64,000 nt of DNA from Salvia splendens (Eukaryota > Streptophyta > Magnoliopsida > Lamiales > Lamiaceae): contig NC_056048.1 in assembly GCF_004379255.2 (NCBI RefSeq), forward strand, positions 16,267,197 to 16,331,196, in the 5' to 3' direction. The translations under genes were made by a program, and so were the position numbers. The first letter of the stretch is position 1. Every line of letters starts with the position of its first letter. Shown piece by piece: positions 11,634-24,764 of the stretch. The notes under the pieces are model-generated. The model was given only the letters and a program-made list of their open reading frames with translations. It ran no database searches and was not told the origin of the DNA.

Positions 11634-14600
11634 TGTCACGACCGCCCATACAAGGGTACCACAACGCGGCGATCGTGACCGACATGCATGGATAACAATT
11701 TAAAAAGAACATCTTGATTAACTTAAAGGAAGAAAACAACTTAGTTGAAAGAGTTTAAAGTTAACATTTTTTTTTGAAACGACATAAGGTAAAATACTTT
11801 TAAAAAGGACAACGGAAAAAATTAGACTTAAGAAATACATCAACTAACTAAAGTTGAACAAATACTTAACTTAAATCTCGAAGAATAAAATTTTCAAAAG
11901 ACAATGTAAACACTAGTTTAAAACTTATCACAACCATACATGTTCACACACAAAACATAAAGGAAAGATTAAGTCTTGAGTCATAGTTCAAGTTATAGCA
12001 GCGGAAAATACGGTTCAAGGAGAGTCAAGGACGACGCCTATGTATGACAACACAACGCATCCTAAGTACTTAAGCCAGCTCAACATCCACCGCAACATCC
12101 CGCTCAACCTGCACATAAGAAAATAATATGCAGGGTTGAGTACTTGTTGTACTCAATGGGCTCATGCCGAACACATTTTAATAATAGTTATGTCATCAAT
12201 ACCAGTGATCTCGAGTTTTATGTAGTAAGAAAATATCACGAGAAACACAAAAATATTCAAGTCTGGCCAGACAATTTATCTCCCCACTTTTCTCATCAAT
12301 CCATCAATCACATCACAGTGCGACGATAGTGTGGCCACACTATTCGCCACGAGACCGGCCGACTTGCAAGGACGGCTCGCGATCCCACCAGTGTACACAG
12401 CCCGATAGGGTTTACGGCCCTACTCGGACCCGAATTCGTTTCACAACACAGCCATATAGCCTAACGGAGTAAACTCATACGAACTAGGCATCAGGCACAC
12501 AATCTCATAACAAAAAAAACAACATGGCATGACATAACAGTTAAACCACCCTTATATCTCCACATAATATTTTTCGGAAAAGTAAAGAGGTTTGAAAAGA
12601 AAGCCCACCTCGTTCGCTTAGCAATTCACAACCCAACTTAGCAACTCTCGAACCTAGAGTTCACGAATACACAACCCCCTTGTCAACGACAACATAAGTC
12701 AGCCTCACACTTCAACATATTACTATGCATGTCCTATCGTCTCTCTCTCATCGTCTTTCTTAATCCCCCAACCCAACATACGTCAAAAAGGTGTAAAGAC
12801 ACACGTATCGCATTACAACTTATCACAAGTGCTTACACCATTTAGACACGTTCCTTGGACATACATGCATCATACAATACTTTTAAACTTGAAAATAAGA
12901 GTTATTTTAACAAGGCAGAAAACTGGCAGAACTGCGCGACCGTTTTGTAAAAATTACTATAAATTCACCCGACCTCAAAAGAAGCTAAATTGTGGTCACA
13001 ATACAGAAGACACATTCAAGTTCATACATGAAAAGTTTCACACCGAAATCACGTCATTTAGTCAGTCATATCACATATTAAACTCTCTGGTCGTAACATA
13101 CAATTTCTAACAGTATTGCGCAGTTCATTTGAAAAATTCACCATAAATTCATCCGATGCCCAAAAGGCTAAATATTTAACACGACTCAGAAGACACTTAA
13201 AATTTTCATATAGTTCAAGAATCACATCAATCGGAGGTCATTTGGTCAGTCAAACAGAAAACGAAAAATTCATGGCGAGAACCCACGTTTCTGGCAGATT
13301 TGCGCAGTCAACTTCAAAAATTTATTAAAACTTCATTTTTCGATAAAACAGGCTGAAATTCACACGAGAACCAGAAAACACCTTGAAGTTTACTCAGTAA
13401 AAATTTCATAGCAAAATTCGTTCGTTTGATGGGTCAAATACAGATCATAAGTCACTGGTCGTGCATCACAGATTTCTGGTTCAAGTTCGAAAATAGGGTT
13501 TTTAAACTTCCACAACACAACCACCGATTTTTCATGCTCGAAAACACATAATCATGCTTACACGTTCCTCATACACATATTTGCATACAAACTCATATTA
13601 TTCACCCAATAAATCGACCCAACTCACATGATTTCAAACAACAACGCAAAAACAACAAGTTCTTACGAAGCACACTTTCCCTCCCGTTAAAACTTGCGAT
13701 CTATCGAACCTACACCCTCTACATGCATGTAGGACTCAATAACATGGTCAAAACGGATAGGATGATAAGAAGTGAGCAATATACCTTCCTTGACATAAAA
13801 CGAATCGGTAGAAACGATGGATGAAGCGATTCGTCGGAAACTCTCGAAAATAACTTCAACGGATTGCAAGAACACGAGTTGGATGGAGGATTTTTGGAGA
13901 TGGGAGAGTGGGGGAGATGGAAAAAGAAACGTGTGGGGGAGGGAGAGAAGAGAGGGGACGAATTTATTTGAGGTGGATGGGGGCTAGGGTTTGATTATTT
14001 GCTATTTATTTGTTAGGTTTAAAATTCCACACATAAGGAATTAATTAAATTGGGGGAGATTTATAAAAAAAATAAAATTCCCACAATTAAAATAAAAAGT
14101 AGGCGTGTGGTTTGAAGGTGGGGAAGTCAAAATTTTGCTGATTTAATTACAAGGAAATATAGCAATATTTACTTGGAGAGGATATTCATAAATTAGGAAA
14201 TAAAGGTGAATATTCCATAAACAAGGGAACAAAAATAAATTAAATCTCCAAGTAGGAAATAATAGTGTAGTGGACGAAAATTTGAGGGGGAAAGCACAAG
14301 GAAATTATTTAAATCCCCAATTAAATAGAATAGGATTTAAATTAGGTAATTTCTTTATAGCAAAAGGGCTCCCATAAAATTAGGAAACAAATAAAATATT
14401 CTCCAAAATTTATTGGAGGGGGCGCCGAAAAAAATTAGGCTCAAGTAGCCAAGGCAAAAATCCCAACTCTCTATTTATTTTGGGGTGAAGAAATAAAATA
14501 TAACATGATTTAATTGGATTAAATTCAAAAGAAGAGAGTCAATTAAGCACCAATTAAATCAAATGAAAAATAATCCAATCTCCTATTGGAGATTTTCGAA

Positions 14601-14955
14601 ACTCCCAAGGATAAAAGGATGGAGTTCGAATTTCATGTAGCGTAACTTAAGGTCCGTTGATTTGGATTTAATTTGGAATAATGTCCCAAAACAATTAATT
14701 AAATCCACAAAAAGAAGTACTATTTCAATAATTAGGGAGGGCCGAATTTTTCAATGAATTGACTTGAGAAAGAATAAATGCATGATCCTATTAATTATTT
14801 CCCCTCATTGGAAAAAAAAAATATAAAAACTCAAGCTCATCACTCACATTAACCACGACAATTTATTTCACACAACTCACTTAATCACATAGAAACAAAA
14901 GTTTCATAAATTCCAATAACGTATTAAAAGAGTCACAAGAGTTTGGGATGTTACA
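11634..14955 (-). repeat. Gypsy 3' LTR (3322 bp, full-length form)
   Basis: TGTCACGACC...GATGTTACA. Compared with the partner LTR it has an extra segment, about 11789-12683, which includes the gcagggttgagtac block common in plant gypsy leaders. The rest is nearly collinear with 31886-34306. Small frames here (for example 13687-13875) recur in the partner and are not genes. Confidence 0.9.
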
Positions 14956-14992
14956 TCCTTCCCCTCTAAACAGAAATTTTGTCCCGAAATTT
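14956..14992 (-). promoter_or_regulatory. Gypsy polypurine tract and adjacent inverted repeat
   Basis: The minus strand reads AGAGGGGAAGGA directly before the LTR, preceded by AAATTTCGGGACAAAATTT (14974-14992), which can fold on itself. The same arrangement recurs in four other families in this window. Confidence 0.65.
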
Positions 14993-14999
14993 AAACGTC

Positions 15000-16290
15000 T
15001 CACACAAACAGCTCGGGAAACTTTTCTTTCATCTTATCTTCTAACTCCCACGTAGCTTCCTCGGGACCATGGTGCTTCCACAACACCTTCACGGACGCTA
15101 TCGACTTGTTTCGAAGCTCTTGTACCTTCCGATCTAGTATTGCTTCGGGCCTTTCCTCGTAGCTCATGTCGGGGGTTAGGATCACTTCCTCTTGATGAAT
15201 CACATGCTTGGGGTCGAACATGTACTTGCGCAACTGCGACACGTGGAAAACGTTGTGCACGTTCCCAAAGCTGGGAGGTAACGCCACAAAACGGTCCCAC
15301 AAAACGCGGTTTCAGCTTGCCCTTCGCTCCAAATCTCACAACTCCTCTCGTTGGGGATACTTTCAAGAACACTTTGTCACCAACGTCGAATTTGATTTCC
15401 GTTCGACGCACTTCAGCATACGACTTCTGTCTATCTTGAGCTTCCTTGATCCTTGCTCGGATTTGGTGCACAATTTCGGTCATCTCCTTTATAGCGTCGG
15501 GTCCTAACATCTTCCTCTCGCCAACTTCATCCCAATAAAGTGGGGATTGACACTTCCTGCCGTACAAGGCTTCATACGGAGCCATATCGATCGTCGCTTG
15601 GTAGCTATTGTTGTAGGCGAATTCAACCAATGGCAGAACCGTTTCCCAACTTTCCCCTCGATCTAAGACAACTGCTCGCAACATATCTTCAAGTGTCTGA
15701 ATCGTCCTCTCTGACTGCCCATCCGATTGCGGGTGATATGCAGTGCTGAAGTTCAGTTGTGTGCCCAATTCTCGTTGCAAACTCATCCAAAACTTTGATG
15801 TGAACTTCGTATCGCGGTCGGATACAATGGTCTTTGGCACTCCATGCACTCGCACAATCTCGTTCACGTATAGCCTAGCTAACTTGTCTGCGCCATAAGT
15901 AATCTTAATCGGTAAGAAGTGCGCGCTTTTAGTAAGTCGATCAATGATCACCCAGATCGCAGTGTTGCCCTTCTATGACTTTGGCAAACCCGTCACGAAA
16001 TCCATAGCTAGATGCTCCCACTTCCATTCGGGAATTTCGAGCGGTTGTAACTTCCCATATGGCCGTTGGTGTAAGGCCTTCACTTGTTGGCATGCTAGAC
16101 ATCGTTCCACAAATGACGCTACGTCTCCTTTCATTCCATTCCACCAAAACTGTTGTTTCAAATCCCGATACATCTTCGTGCTTCCGGGGTGTGCGGTGTA
16201 AGGCGTGCCGTATGCTTCACTCAAAATCTCCTCTTTTAGCACCTCATCGCTTGGCACACACAATCGTCCATCATACGTCAAAGCATTATC
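15000..16290 (-). pseudogene. Gypsy integrase with C-terminal chromodomain (disrupted)
   Basis: The zinc-binding part ([11 protein letters not shown] with CLACQ), the DDE core ([32 protein letters not shown]) and, in another frame at 15000-15302, a chromodomain-like end (VKVLWKHHGPEEATWE) are visible. In chromoviruses this domain guides insertion to marked chromatin. A TAG after VTGLPKS (about 15970) and a frameshift near 15300 break the gene. Confidence 0.9.
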
Positions 16291-18185
16291 CGCCTCCTCA
16301 CGGTAATGATCAAGCTTCTCGGCTCTCACCTTCGCACGTAATTCCTTCAACTTTCCATCATGTCGCTGGGCTTCTATGAGCTTGGTCCTCAAATCTAGCT
16401 CAATCACTAGCGTCGCCAATCTTGCACCCACTGTCTCGGGCGCTTTCACTATCTCCACTCTCATCTTGTCGAACTCGTGAATCAGCGCTTCCTCTTGCGT
16501 TAGGAAATAAGCCAGTTGAGGTTGGTTCTTCCTACTCAAAGCATCGGCGACCACGTTCGCCTTGCCCGGATGGTAATTAATACCGCAGTCATAGTCTTTC
16601 ACGACCTCTAACCAACGTCGTTGTCGCATGTTTATCTCCTTCTGCTCGAAGAAGTACTTGAGACTCTTGTGATCGGTGTAGATTTCGCATCTCACTCCGT
16701 AGAGATGATGTCTCCAAATTTTCAGTGGATGAACCACTGCTGCTAACTCCAAATCGTGCGTCGGAAAATTCAACTCATTCGGTCTCAACTATCGGGAAGC
16801 ATACGCTATCACCTTCCCATCTTGCATCAACACGCATCCTAGTCCTACCTTCGATGCGTCCGTATAGACGGCGAAGTCCTTGTCAGGTTCGGGTACTGCT
16901 AGGACTGGTGCGGTAGTCAACTTCTCCTTCAATAGTTGGAAACTCGCCTCGCACTCTGGCGTCCAAACCACCTTAATTCCTTTCTTTAGTAGTTGCATCA
17001 TCGGTCTCACAATCTTAGAGAATCCCTCGATGAATCGTCGATAATATCCCGCCAATCCCAAGAAACTGCGGATTTCACTTGGCGTTTTCGGCGATTTCCA
17101 ATTCTGTACGGCCTCGACCTTTGCTGGGTCTACTTGAATCCCATTTGCCGTCACAATATGACCAAGGAAGTTCACTCGAGTCAACCAAAACTCACACTTA
17201 CTAAACTTGGCATAAAGTTTCTCCCTTTGCAACGTTTCCAACACTGTTCGTAGGTGCTGTCCATGCTCCTCCTCGTTCTTCGAGTATACCAACACGTCGT
17301 CGATGAAGACTAACACAAACTTGTCAAGATACTCGTGGAAAACTCGGTTCATCAAGTCCATGAAAACGGCTGGGGCGTTGGTCAGCCCAAATGGCATCAC
17401 GACGAATTCATAATGGCCATAACGAGTGCGAAAAGCAGTCTTAGGCACATCCTCTCGTCGGACCTTTAGTTGATGATACCCTGATCTCAAATCCATTTTC
17501 GAGAATACGCCCGCTCCTCGAAGTTGGTCAAACAAGTCGTCCATCCTTGGCAGTGGGTACTTATTCTTCAAGGTCATCTTGTTAAGCTCTCGATAGTCGA
17601 TGCACATCCTCATCGTTCCATCCTTCTTCTTAACAAACAAAACTGGCGCTCCCCATGGTGACACACTGGGTCGAATGAAACCCAAGTCTAACAGATCCTG
17701 CAACTGAACCTTCAACTCGGCCAACTCCTTAGGGGCCATTCGGTATGGCGCCTTTGATACTGGCGCCGACCCTGGTTCCAAATCAATAGTGAACTCCACT
17801 TGTCTGTCGGGTGGCGGTCCTGGCAAAGCTTCTGGAAACACATCGGGAAAATCTCGCACTACTGCCACGTCTTCGACTTTCAAATCCTTCTTTTCCTCCC
17901 CATTCAAGTACACCAGATACGCCGGACGCCATTTTCTTATCATCGTAGTTGCTTGCAAAACAGAGATTATGGAGGTTCGTCGGTTCATGGAGATCCCATA
18001 CAAGATAGCCGGCTCTTCGCCTGGGGCTTGAAAAGAAATCTGTCTCTCTTTACAGTGAATCGTTGCGTGGTTCTCGGAAAGCCAATCCATTCCCAAGATT
18101 ATGTCTACATTCTCCAAAGGCATAACGTGCAAAAGCTGGGCCACTACTCCTAATTCTCCTAACACAAACTCTATGTTCGAGCAAG
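16291..18185 (-). pseudogene. Gypsy protease end, reverse transcriptase and RNase H (disrupted)
   Basis: It begins inside the protease ([14 protein letters not shown] remains; the catalytic end is lost). Full RT follows: MCIDYRELN, the first aspartate in [10 protein letters not shown], and the [10 protein letters not shown] catalytic box. RNase H follows with [11 protein letters not shown]. The stretch ends at a TAG after AYASR (about 16789), where related elements have glutamine; the frame continues beyond it with [15 protein letters not shown] and [12 protein letters not shown]. The right edge at 18186 is the breakpoint with the array; residues upstream of CSNIEF in the long frame come from array LTR sequence. 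Confidence 0.92.
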
Positions 18186-18535
18186 TTCTCCACCAAAAAC
18201 CGCCCATGAAACTGCAACAGTTATAATTGTTTCACCCGGCCGGGTGGAATTGTGAAGCTAAAAACTCGCCCGGCCGGGTGACTGAAATTCGCCCCTTGCT
18301 GACTTCACATGCCTTCTGAAAATCACCCGGCCGGGTGTATTATTGGGCATGGAATTAACCCGGCCGGGTGGCCAATTTTGAGAGCTCTCTGCACAGCTTT
18401 TTCACCATCCGAGCTTCATTCCTTGTTTCACCATTCATTCATCTTCCTACACCACAAAACATACTTTTGCAAGCATCAAACTATATAAATTATGTAAAGT
18501 TAGGGGAATAAAAATGTACAATTTGATTCGCATCA
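18186..18535 (-). repeat. Array LTR 1 (truncated, last 350 bp on the right)
   Basis: Matches only the right-hand 350 bp of the complete LTRs. The left breakpoint, in the shared word ttctccacc, joins gypsy protease sequence, so about 980 bp of LTR and part of the gypsy were lost together. It shares base G at 18254 with LTR 5, where LTRs 2-4 have C. Confidence 0.9.
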
Positions 18536-20320
18536 AATACCCCCAAACTTATTTGCTTGCTCGTCCTCGAGCAAGATCACATAAAACACAAAACTTTGAA
18601 GCTCAACTCACAAAAGTTTTTCAAAAGATTTTAAAAAAGCGAATCATATAGGGATGTGAATGAGAAAATCTAAACCCCCAAACTTTTCAATCAAGGTTTC
18701 CTACTCTCAAGAACCATCACTTATGAACCTAGAACTTCAAGTCAAGGTGCATTTCATAGTAAGTCCAAGTATGTGATCATACAACTCAAACCGTCATCAT
18801 TGACTCGTCAAGCATTACTTATCACATAGACTCGCGAATTTCAAATCAAACTTCATTAACTCTACCAAGTTATTTACAAAGCATCCACTAGCATCAACAA
18901 TAAGGTCCAACGTCTTAATTCAAGGTTGTAATGGGGCTAGGGATGAGGTAGGATAAATATGGATAGTAGCTCAAAGGCTACACATTTGAGTGCCAAATTC
19001 TTTCCTCCTACAACTTCCTTCCAAAGATCGAACAACAAGATTTTACAACCAAACTCACTCCCCCAAACTTGAGATCAAATCTAGACAAGATTACATATTA
19101 CACAAATAGAAGCTCTAACTTTATTTCACAAACTTTTTTTTTTCTTTCTTTTTTTTTCTAGATAAGACCTCGACTTTTGCAAATTTGGAGATCGTCTTTT
19201 TCTTTCTTTTTGTTTCCTTTTTTTTCTCTAAGAACTTCATTCTTTTCACTTATACATTACATCAAGTCTAAAAATGTCTACACTTTACAATTCACCACCC
19301 AACACTCAAAACTCAAATCACCAAAGCTCAAACTTGTTTTTAGCACCCAAATAGTAGCAAGGTCCATTGATGAGGCTTAAATGAGGCTTATTTAAGTGGG
19401 TAAGTGATTGGCTAAGTGTTTACACAAATAATAGGGAAATAAGCTCAAAGTGGCTTCTTGGAGATCATGTATAGGACTAGGCATGCGATCATTTGGCCAT
19501 GGAGTTCATCCTAGTCCCTTATCATCCCCTATCATTGACACAAATGAATACAAGCGGTTCACTCGATAAAGCAAATCAATCCAAGATAATCTCCACAAGA
19601 CATGTAATTTTCATACTCTCATCAACTCAAGAAATCAATTATAATCAAAACATGCTCTTTCAAATAAATCATGCACAACTTCCATCCATCCTAAGCTTCA
19701 AAGATCAAGTAAAATCAAGCAGGAATTCCCAACCAGAAAGCCAAAGATCTAGCATGCATCCGTCAATTACATGATTCAAAACACTTTTATCGTACAATAC
19801 ACCCATAAACATGCATCAAATCATTCACAACCCCCCCAAACTTGAATGCTTCATTATCCTCAATGTATGCAAAAGAGAACATAAAAAGTAAAGGGAAAGG
19901 AGACTCCCCCAAACTTGGAGTGATATCCAAAGTGCATTCGGGTGGGTGGGTGGGTGTATTTTCCTTTGTAGGTGTGCTTCCCCATAAGCTCGAATGTGAA
20001 TCCTATCTCCACGTTGCTCCTACAAAAAGAAAAAATTAAAACAACAAAAAGAAAACAAAATACTCAATTCATAAAAATACATCGAAGGAAAGAATTGAGC
20101 AAACAAAACCCTCGATTTATTAAGAGAAAATAAAGAAAACTAAAAACTCATTGGGTTGCCTCCCAACTAGCGTCTTTGTTTAAAGTCGTTGGCTCGACTT
20201 AGTCTTCTAGGTACAACTCTGAAACAAAAAATAAAATGTTAGAAAACTATACAAAAATAAAAAACAAAAAGAATCCTAAATTAAATAACCAGTTACCTCC
20301 CCGGCAGCGGCGCCAAAACA
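18536..20320 (-). repeat. Array internal region 1 (1785 bp, non-coding)
   Basis: The polypurine tract has five G on the minus strand (aataccccc on plus). It includes a pyrimidine tract near 19130-19220, a ggtg/gggt microsatellite near 19937-19956, and the primer site at 20298-20315. The small plus-strand frames (19493-19774, 19842-20039) recur in every copy and show no known domain. Confidence 0.85.
20298..20315 (-). promoter_or_regulatory. Primer binding site of the array element (tRNA-Asp)
   Basis: The minus strand reads TGGCGCCGCTGCCGGGGA, differing at one base from the complement of the 3' end of plant tRNA-Asp as I know it. A 5-base gap separates it from the LTR. Equivalent sites are at 23412-23429, 26524-26541 and 29632-29649. 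Confidence 0.75.
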
Positions 20321-21649
20321 TGATGTGTAATTTTCGAGTTCAAATATTAATGGTAATGTTCACACAAGTTTAATAAATTGACTCTAATATTACAACGAAT
20401 CTGCAAGAGTACAGAGTCGATTGTAGTACTTCGAGTGTCGAACCACAGGGAGGCGTAGGCTATTTAACTCCAAAACAAAGGAAAAGCATACTAAAAATGA
20501 TCTTGATTTGAAGGTTTTGATTTCTACAAATTAAAGATGATCTAAAGCTACAAGTTAACGAAAGACGGACTCTTTGAATGGGGAAATATGTCACTCCAAG
20601 TTGCTTACTAGGCTTGTATTGTTCTACACCTATATTAAAAGCACATATTTGGGATTAATTAATCAACCTAATCGCGTGCACTGAACATGTTTGCGACGTA
20701 TAATTCACAGTCAGCTGAACACTTGTTCCATGAATTAATTTTCGAATATATTAAATTCCTGCGGAAGCGCGGGAATTAAAGATCATCTACTATGCGAACT
20801 TACCTAATCCACTATTAATTTATCCTCTGAAAAATTCTAATTTTATAGCATACCAACAATCAATCACTCCTAAACTATGTTAAAGAGACAATAGCAAAGG
20901 AATTAACATCACTACGTTATTAGCCAAAAACATAGTGAAAAACATTAAGCATCTTGTTGGTATCAAACAAATGATTTCAAAGGTGTAAGAACATCTTTAC
21001 AAATACTAGATTACAACTTGGAGCAACATAGAGAGCTTAGCCTAAAAACATTGTGAAATATGCAATAAAAACCGTAGGATTCAAGCTCTCGTTGAGTGGA
21101 CTCAAGATTTGGAGACGGATCGTCAGAATGTTGACCGGAACTTCTTCCTCCCTTTTTCTTCAGAACCGTCCCATCACCTTTTTCCTCTGCCCAAAACTGC
21201 CGTAGCCTTTTCTCTCTCCCCTTTTATTTAATTCATCTCTCCACCTTTCCTCCTCCTTTTCTCTCTTTAATTCTGCCAAAACGTCCCACCTTGTCACCTT
21301 TCTCCACCAAAAACCGCCCATGAAACTGCAACAGTTATAATTGTTTCACCCGGCCGGGTGGAATTGTCAAGCTAAAAACTCGCCCGGCCGGGTGACTGAA
21401 ATTCGCCCCTTGCTGACTTCACATGCCTTCTGAAAATCACCCGGCCGGGTGTATTATTGGGCATGAAATTAACCCGGCCGGGTGGCCAATTTTGAGAGCT
21501 TTCTGCACAGCTTTTTCACCATCCGAGCTTCATTCCTCGTTTCACCATTCATTCCTCTTCCTACACCACAAAACATACTTTTGCAAGCGTCAAACTATAT
21601 AAATTATGTAAAGTTAGGGGAATAAAAATGTACAATTTGATTCGCATCA
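20321..21649 (-). repeat. Array LTR 2 (1329 bp)
   Basis: Complete, TGATG...CATCA. It belongs with LTR 3 by acggactctttg, ttaatttatcc and gaaaaattc. One T fewer in a run near 21180 breaks a small minus-strand frame that is open in LTRs 3-5. Confidence 0.9.
21347..21483. repeat. Four GC-rich palindromes in each array LTR
   Basis: Near-perfect palindromes of the type cacccggccgggtg at 21347-21360, 21381-21394, 21438-21451 and 21472-21483, with centres about 34, 57 and 33 bp apart, in AT-rich surroundings. The same cluster occurs in all five LTRs (18230-18371, 24463-24600, 27572-27708, 30680-30817). Role unknown. Confidence 0.9.
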
Positions 21650-21689
21650 AATACCCCCAAACTTATTTGCTTGCTCGTCCTCGAGCAAG
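21650..21689 (-). promoter_or_regulatory. Polypurine tract and hairpin of the array element
   Basis: The minus strand reads AAGTTTGGGGGTATT directly before the LTR. At 21670-21689, 20 nt away, lies CTTGCTCGAGGACGAGCAAG, an 8-bp perfect stem with loop AGGA. It is present beside every LTR in the array. Confidence 0.8.
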
Positions 21690-23434
21690 ATCACATAAAA
21701 CACAAAACTTTGAAGCTCAACTCACAAAAGTTTTTCAAAAGATTTTAAAAAAGCGAATCATATAGGGATGTGAATGACAAAATCTAAACCCCCAAACTTT
21801 TCAATCAAGGTTTCCTACTCTCAAGAACCATCACTTATGAACCTAGAACTTCAAGTCAAGGTGCATTTCATAGTAAGTCCAAGCATGTGATCATACAACT
21901 CAAACCGTCATCATTGACTCGTCAAGCATTACTTATCACATAGACTCGCGGATTTCAAATCAAACTTCATTAACTCTACCAAGTTATTTACAAAGCATCC
22001 ACTAGCATCAACAATAAGGTCCAACGTCTTAATTCAAGGTTGTAATGGGGCTAGGGATGAGGTAGGATAAATATGGATAGTAGCTCAAAGGCTACACATT
22101 TGAGTGCCAAATTCTTTCCTCCTACAACTTCCTTCCAAAGATCGAACAACAAGATTTTACAACCAAACTCACTCCCCCAAACTTGAGATCAAATCTAGAC
22201 AAGATTACATATTACACAAATAGAAGCTCTAACTTTATTTCACAAACTTTTTCTTTCTTTCTTTTTTTTTCTAGATAAGACCTCGACTTTTGCAAATTTG
22301 GAGGTCGTCTTTTTCTTTCTTTTTGTTTCCTTTTTTTTTCTCTAAGAACTTCATTCTTTTCACTTATACATTACATCAAGTCTAAAAATGTCTACACTTT
22401 ACAATTCACCACCCAACACTCAAAACTCAAATCACCAAAGCTCAAACTTGTTTTTAGCACCCAAATAGTAGCAAGGTCCATTGATGAGGCTAAAATGAGG
22501 CTTATTTAAGTGGCTAAGTGATTGGCTAAGTGTTTACACAAATAATAGGGAAATAAGCTCAAAGTGGCTTCTAGGAGATCATGTATAGGACTAGGCATGT
22601 GATCATTTGGCCATGGAGTTCATCCTAGTGCCTTATCATCCCCTATCATTGACACAAATGAATACAAGCGGTTCACTCGATAAAGCAAATCAATCCAAGA
22701 TAATCTCCACAAGACATGTAATTTTCATACTCTCATCAACTCAAGAAATCGATTATAATCAAAACATGCCCTTTCAAATAAATCATGCACAACTTCCATC
22801 CATCCTAAGCTTCAAAGATCAAGTAAAATCAAGCAGGAATTCCCAACCAGAAAGCCAAAGATCTAGCATGCATCCGTCAATTACATGATTCAAAACACTT
22901 TTATCATACAATACACCCATAAACATGCATCAAATCATTCACAACCCCCCCAAACTTGAATGCTTCATTATCCTCAATGTATGCAAAAGAGAACATAAAA
23001 AGTAAAGGGAAAGGAGACTCCCCCAAACTTGGCGTGATATCCAAAGTGCATTCGGGTGGGTGGGTGGGTGTATTTTCCTTTGTAGGTGTGCTTCCCCATA
23101 AGCTCGAATGTGAATCCTATCTCCACGTTGCTCCTACAAAAAGAAAAAATTAAAACAACAAAAAGAAAACAAAATACTCAATTCATAAAAATACATCGAA
23201 GGAAAGAATTGAGCAAACAAAACCCTCGATTTATTAAGAGAAATTAAAGAAAACTAAAAACTCATTGGGTTGCCTCCCAACTAGCGTCTTTGTTTAAAGT
23301 CGTTGGCTCGACTTAGTCTTCTAGCTACAACTCTGAAACAAAAAATAAAATGTTAGAAAACTATACAAAAATAAAAAACAAAAAGAATCCTAAATTAAAT
23401 AACCAGTTACCTCCCCGGCAGCGGCGCCAAAACA
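21650..23434 (-). repeat. Array internal region 2 (1785 bp, non-coding)
   Basis: Like internal region 1 it has the five-C tract beside the LTR. No gag or pol. Primer site at 23412-23429. Confidence 0.85.
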
Positions 23435-24764
23435 TGATGTGTAATTTTCGAGTTCAAATATTAATGGTAATGTTCACACAAGTTTAATAAATTGACTCTA
23501 ATATTACAACGAATCTGCAAGAGTACAGAGTCGATTGTAGTACTTCGAGTGTCGAACCACAGGGAGGCGTAGGCTATTTAACTCCAAAACAAAGGAAAAG
23601 CATACTAAAAATGATCTTGATTTGAAGGTTTTGATTTCTACAAATTAAAGATGATCTAAAGCTACAAGTTAACGAAAGACGGACTCTTTGAATGGGGAAA
23701 TATGTCACTCCAAGTTGCTTACTAGGCTTGTATTGTTCTACACCTATATTAAAAGCACATATTTGGGATTAATTAATCAACCTAATCGCGTGCACTGAAC
23801 ATGTTTGCGACGTATAATTCACAGTCAGCTGAACACTTGTTCCATGAATTAATTTTCGAATATATTAAATTCCTGCGGAAGCGCGGGAATTAAAGATCAT
23901 CTACTATGCGAACTTACCTAATCCACTATTAATTTATCCTCTGAAAAATTCTAATTTTATAGCATACCAACAATCAATCACTCCTAAACTATGTTAAAGA
24001 GACAATAGCAAAGGAATTAACATCACTACGTTATTAGCCAAAAACATAGTGAAAAACATTAAGCATCTTGTTGGTATCAAACAAATGATTTTAAAGGTGT
24101 AAGAACATCTTTACAAATACTAGATTACAACTTGGAGCAACATAGAGAGCTTAGCCTAAAAACATTGTGAAATATGCAATAAAAACCGTAGGATTCAAGC
24201 TCTCGTTGAGTGGACTCAAGATTTGGAGACGGATCGTCAGAATGTTGACCGGAACTTTTTCCTCCCTTTTTCTTCAGAACCGTCCCATCACCTTTTTTCC
24301 TCTGCCCAAAACTGCCGTAGCCTTTTCTCTCTCCCCTTTTATTTAATTCATCTCTCCACCTTTCCTCCTCCTTTTCTCTCTTTAATTCTGCCAAAACGTC
24401 CCACCTTGTCACCTTTCTCCACCAAAAACCGCCCATGAAACTGCAACAGTTATAATTGTTTCACCCGGCCGGGTGGAATTGTCAAGCTAAAAACTCGCCC
24501 GGCCGGGTGACTGAAATTCGCCCCTTGCTGACTTCACATGCCTTCTGAAAATCACCCGGCCGGGTGTATTATTGGGCATGAAATTAACCCGGCCGGGTGG
24601 CCAATTTTGAGAGCTCTCTGCACAGCTTTTTCACCATCCGAGCTTCATTCCTTGTTTCACCATTCATTCCTCTTCCTACACCACAAAACATACTTTTGCA
24701 AGCATCAAACTATATAAATTATGTAAAGTTAGGGGAATAAAAATGTACAATTTGATTCGCATCA
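23435..24764 (-). repeat. Array LTR 3 (1330 bp)
   Basis: Complete; same sub-type as LTR 2 at the diagnostic sites. A 103-residue minus-strand frame (24125-24436) is open here and in LTRs 4 and 5, but has no recognisable domain. Confidence 0.9.

Noticed and set aside
18230..18371. Could the repeated palindromes be a CRISPR array?
   Set aside because: Spacing is uneven, spacers are identical in every LTR copy, and the genome is a plant.
19493..20039. Plus-strand frames of 93 and 65 residues repeated in every array unit
   Set aside because: They are on the strand opposite to the element, have no recognisable domain, and recur only because the units are near-identical.
24125..24436. 103-residue minus-strand frame (MGGFWWRK...) open in array LTRs 3, 4 and 5
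   Set aside because: It lies in an LTR, is broken in LTR 2 by a single-base change in a homopolymer, has no domain, and its conservation follows from the recent duplication.
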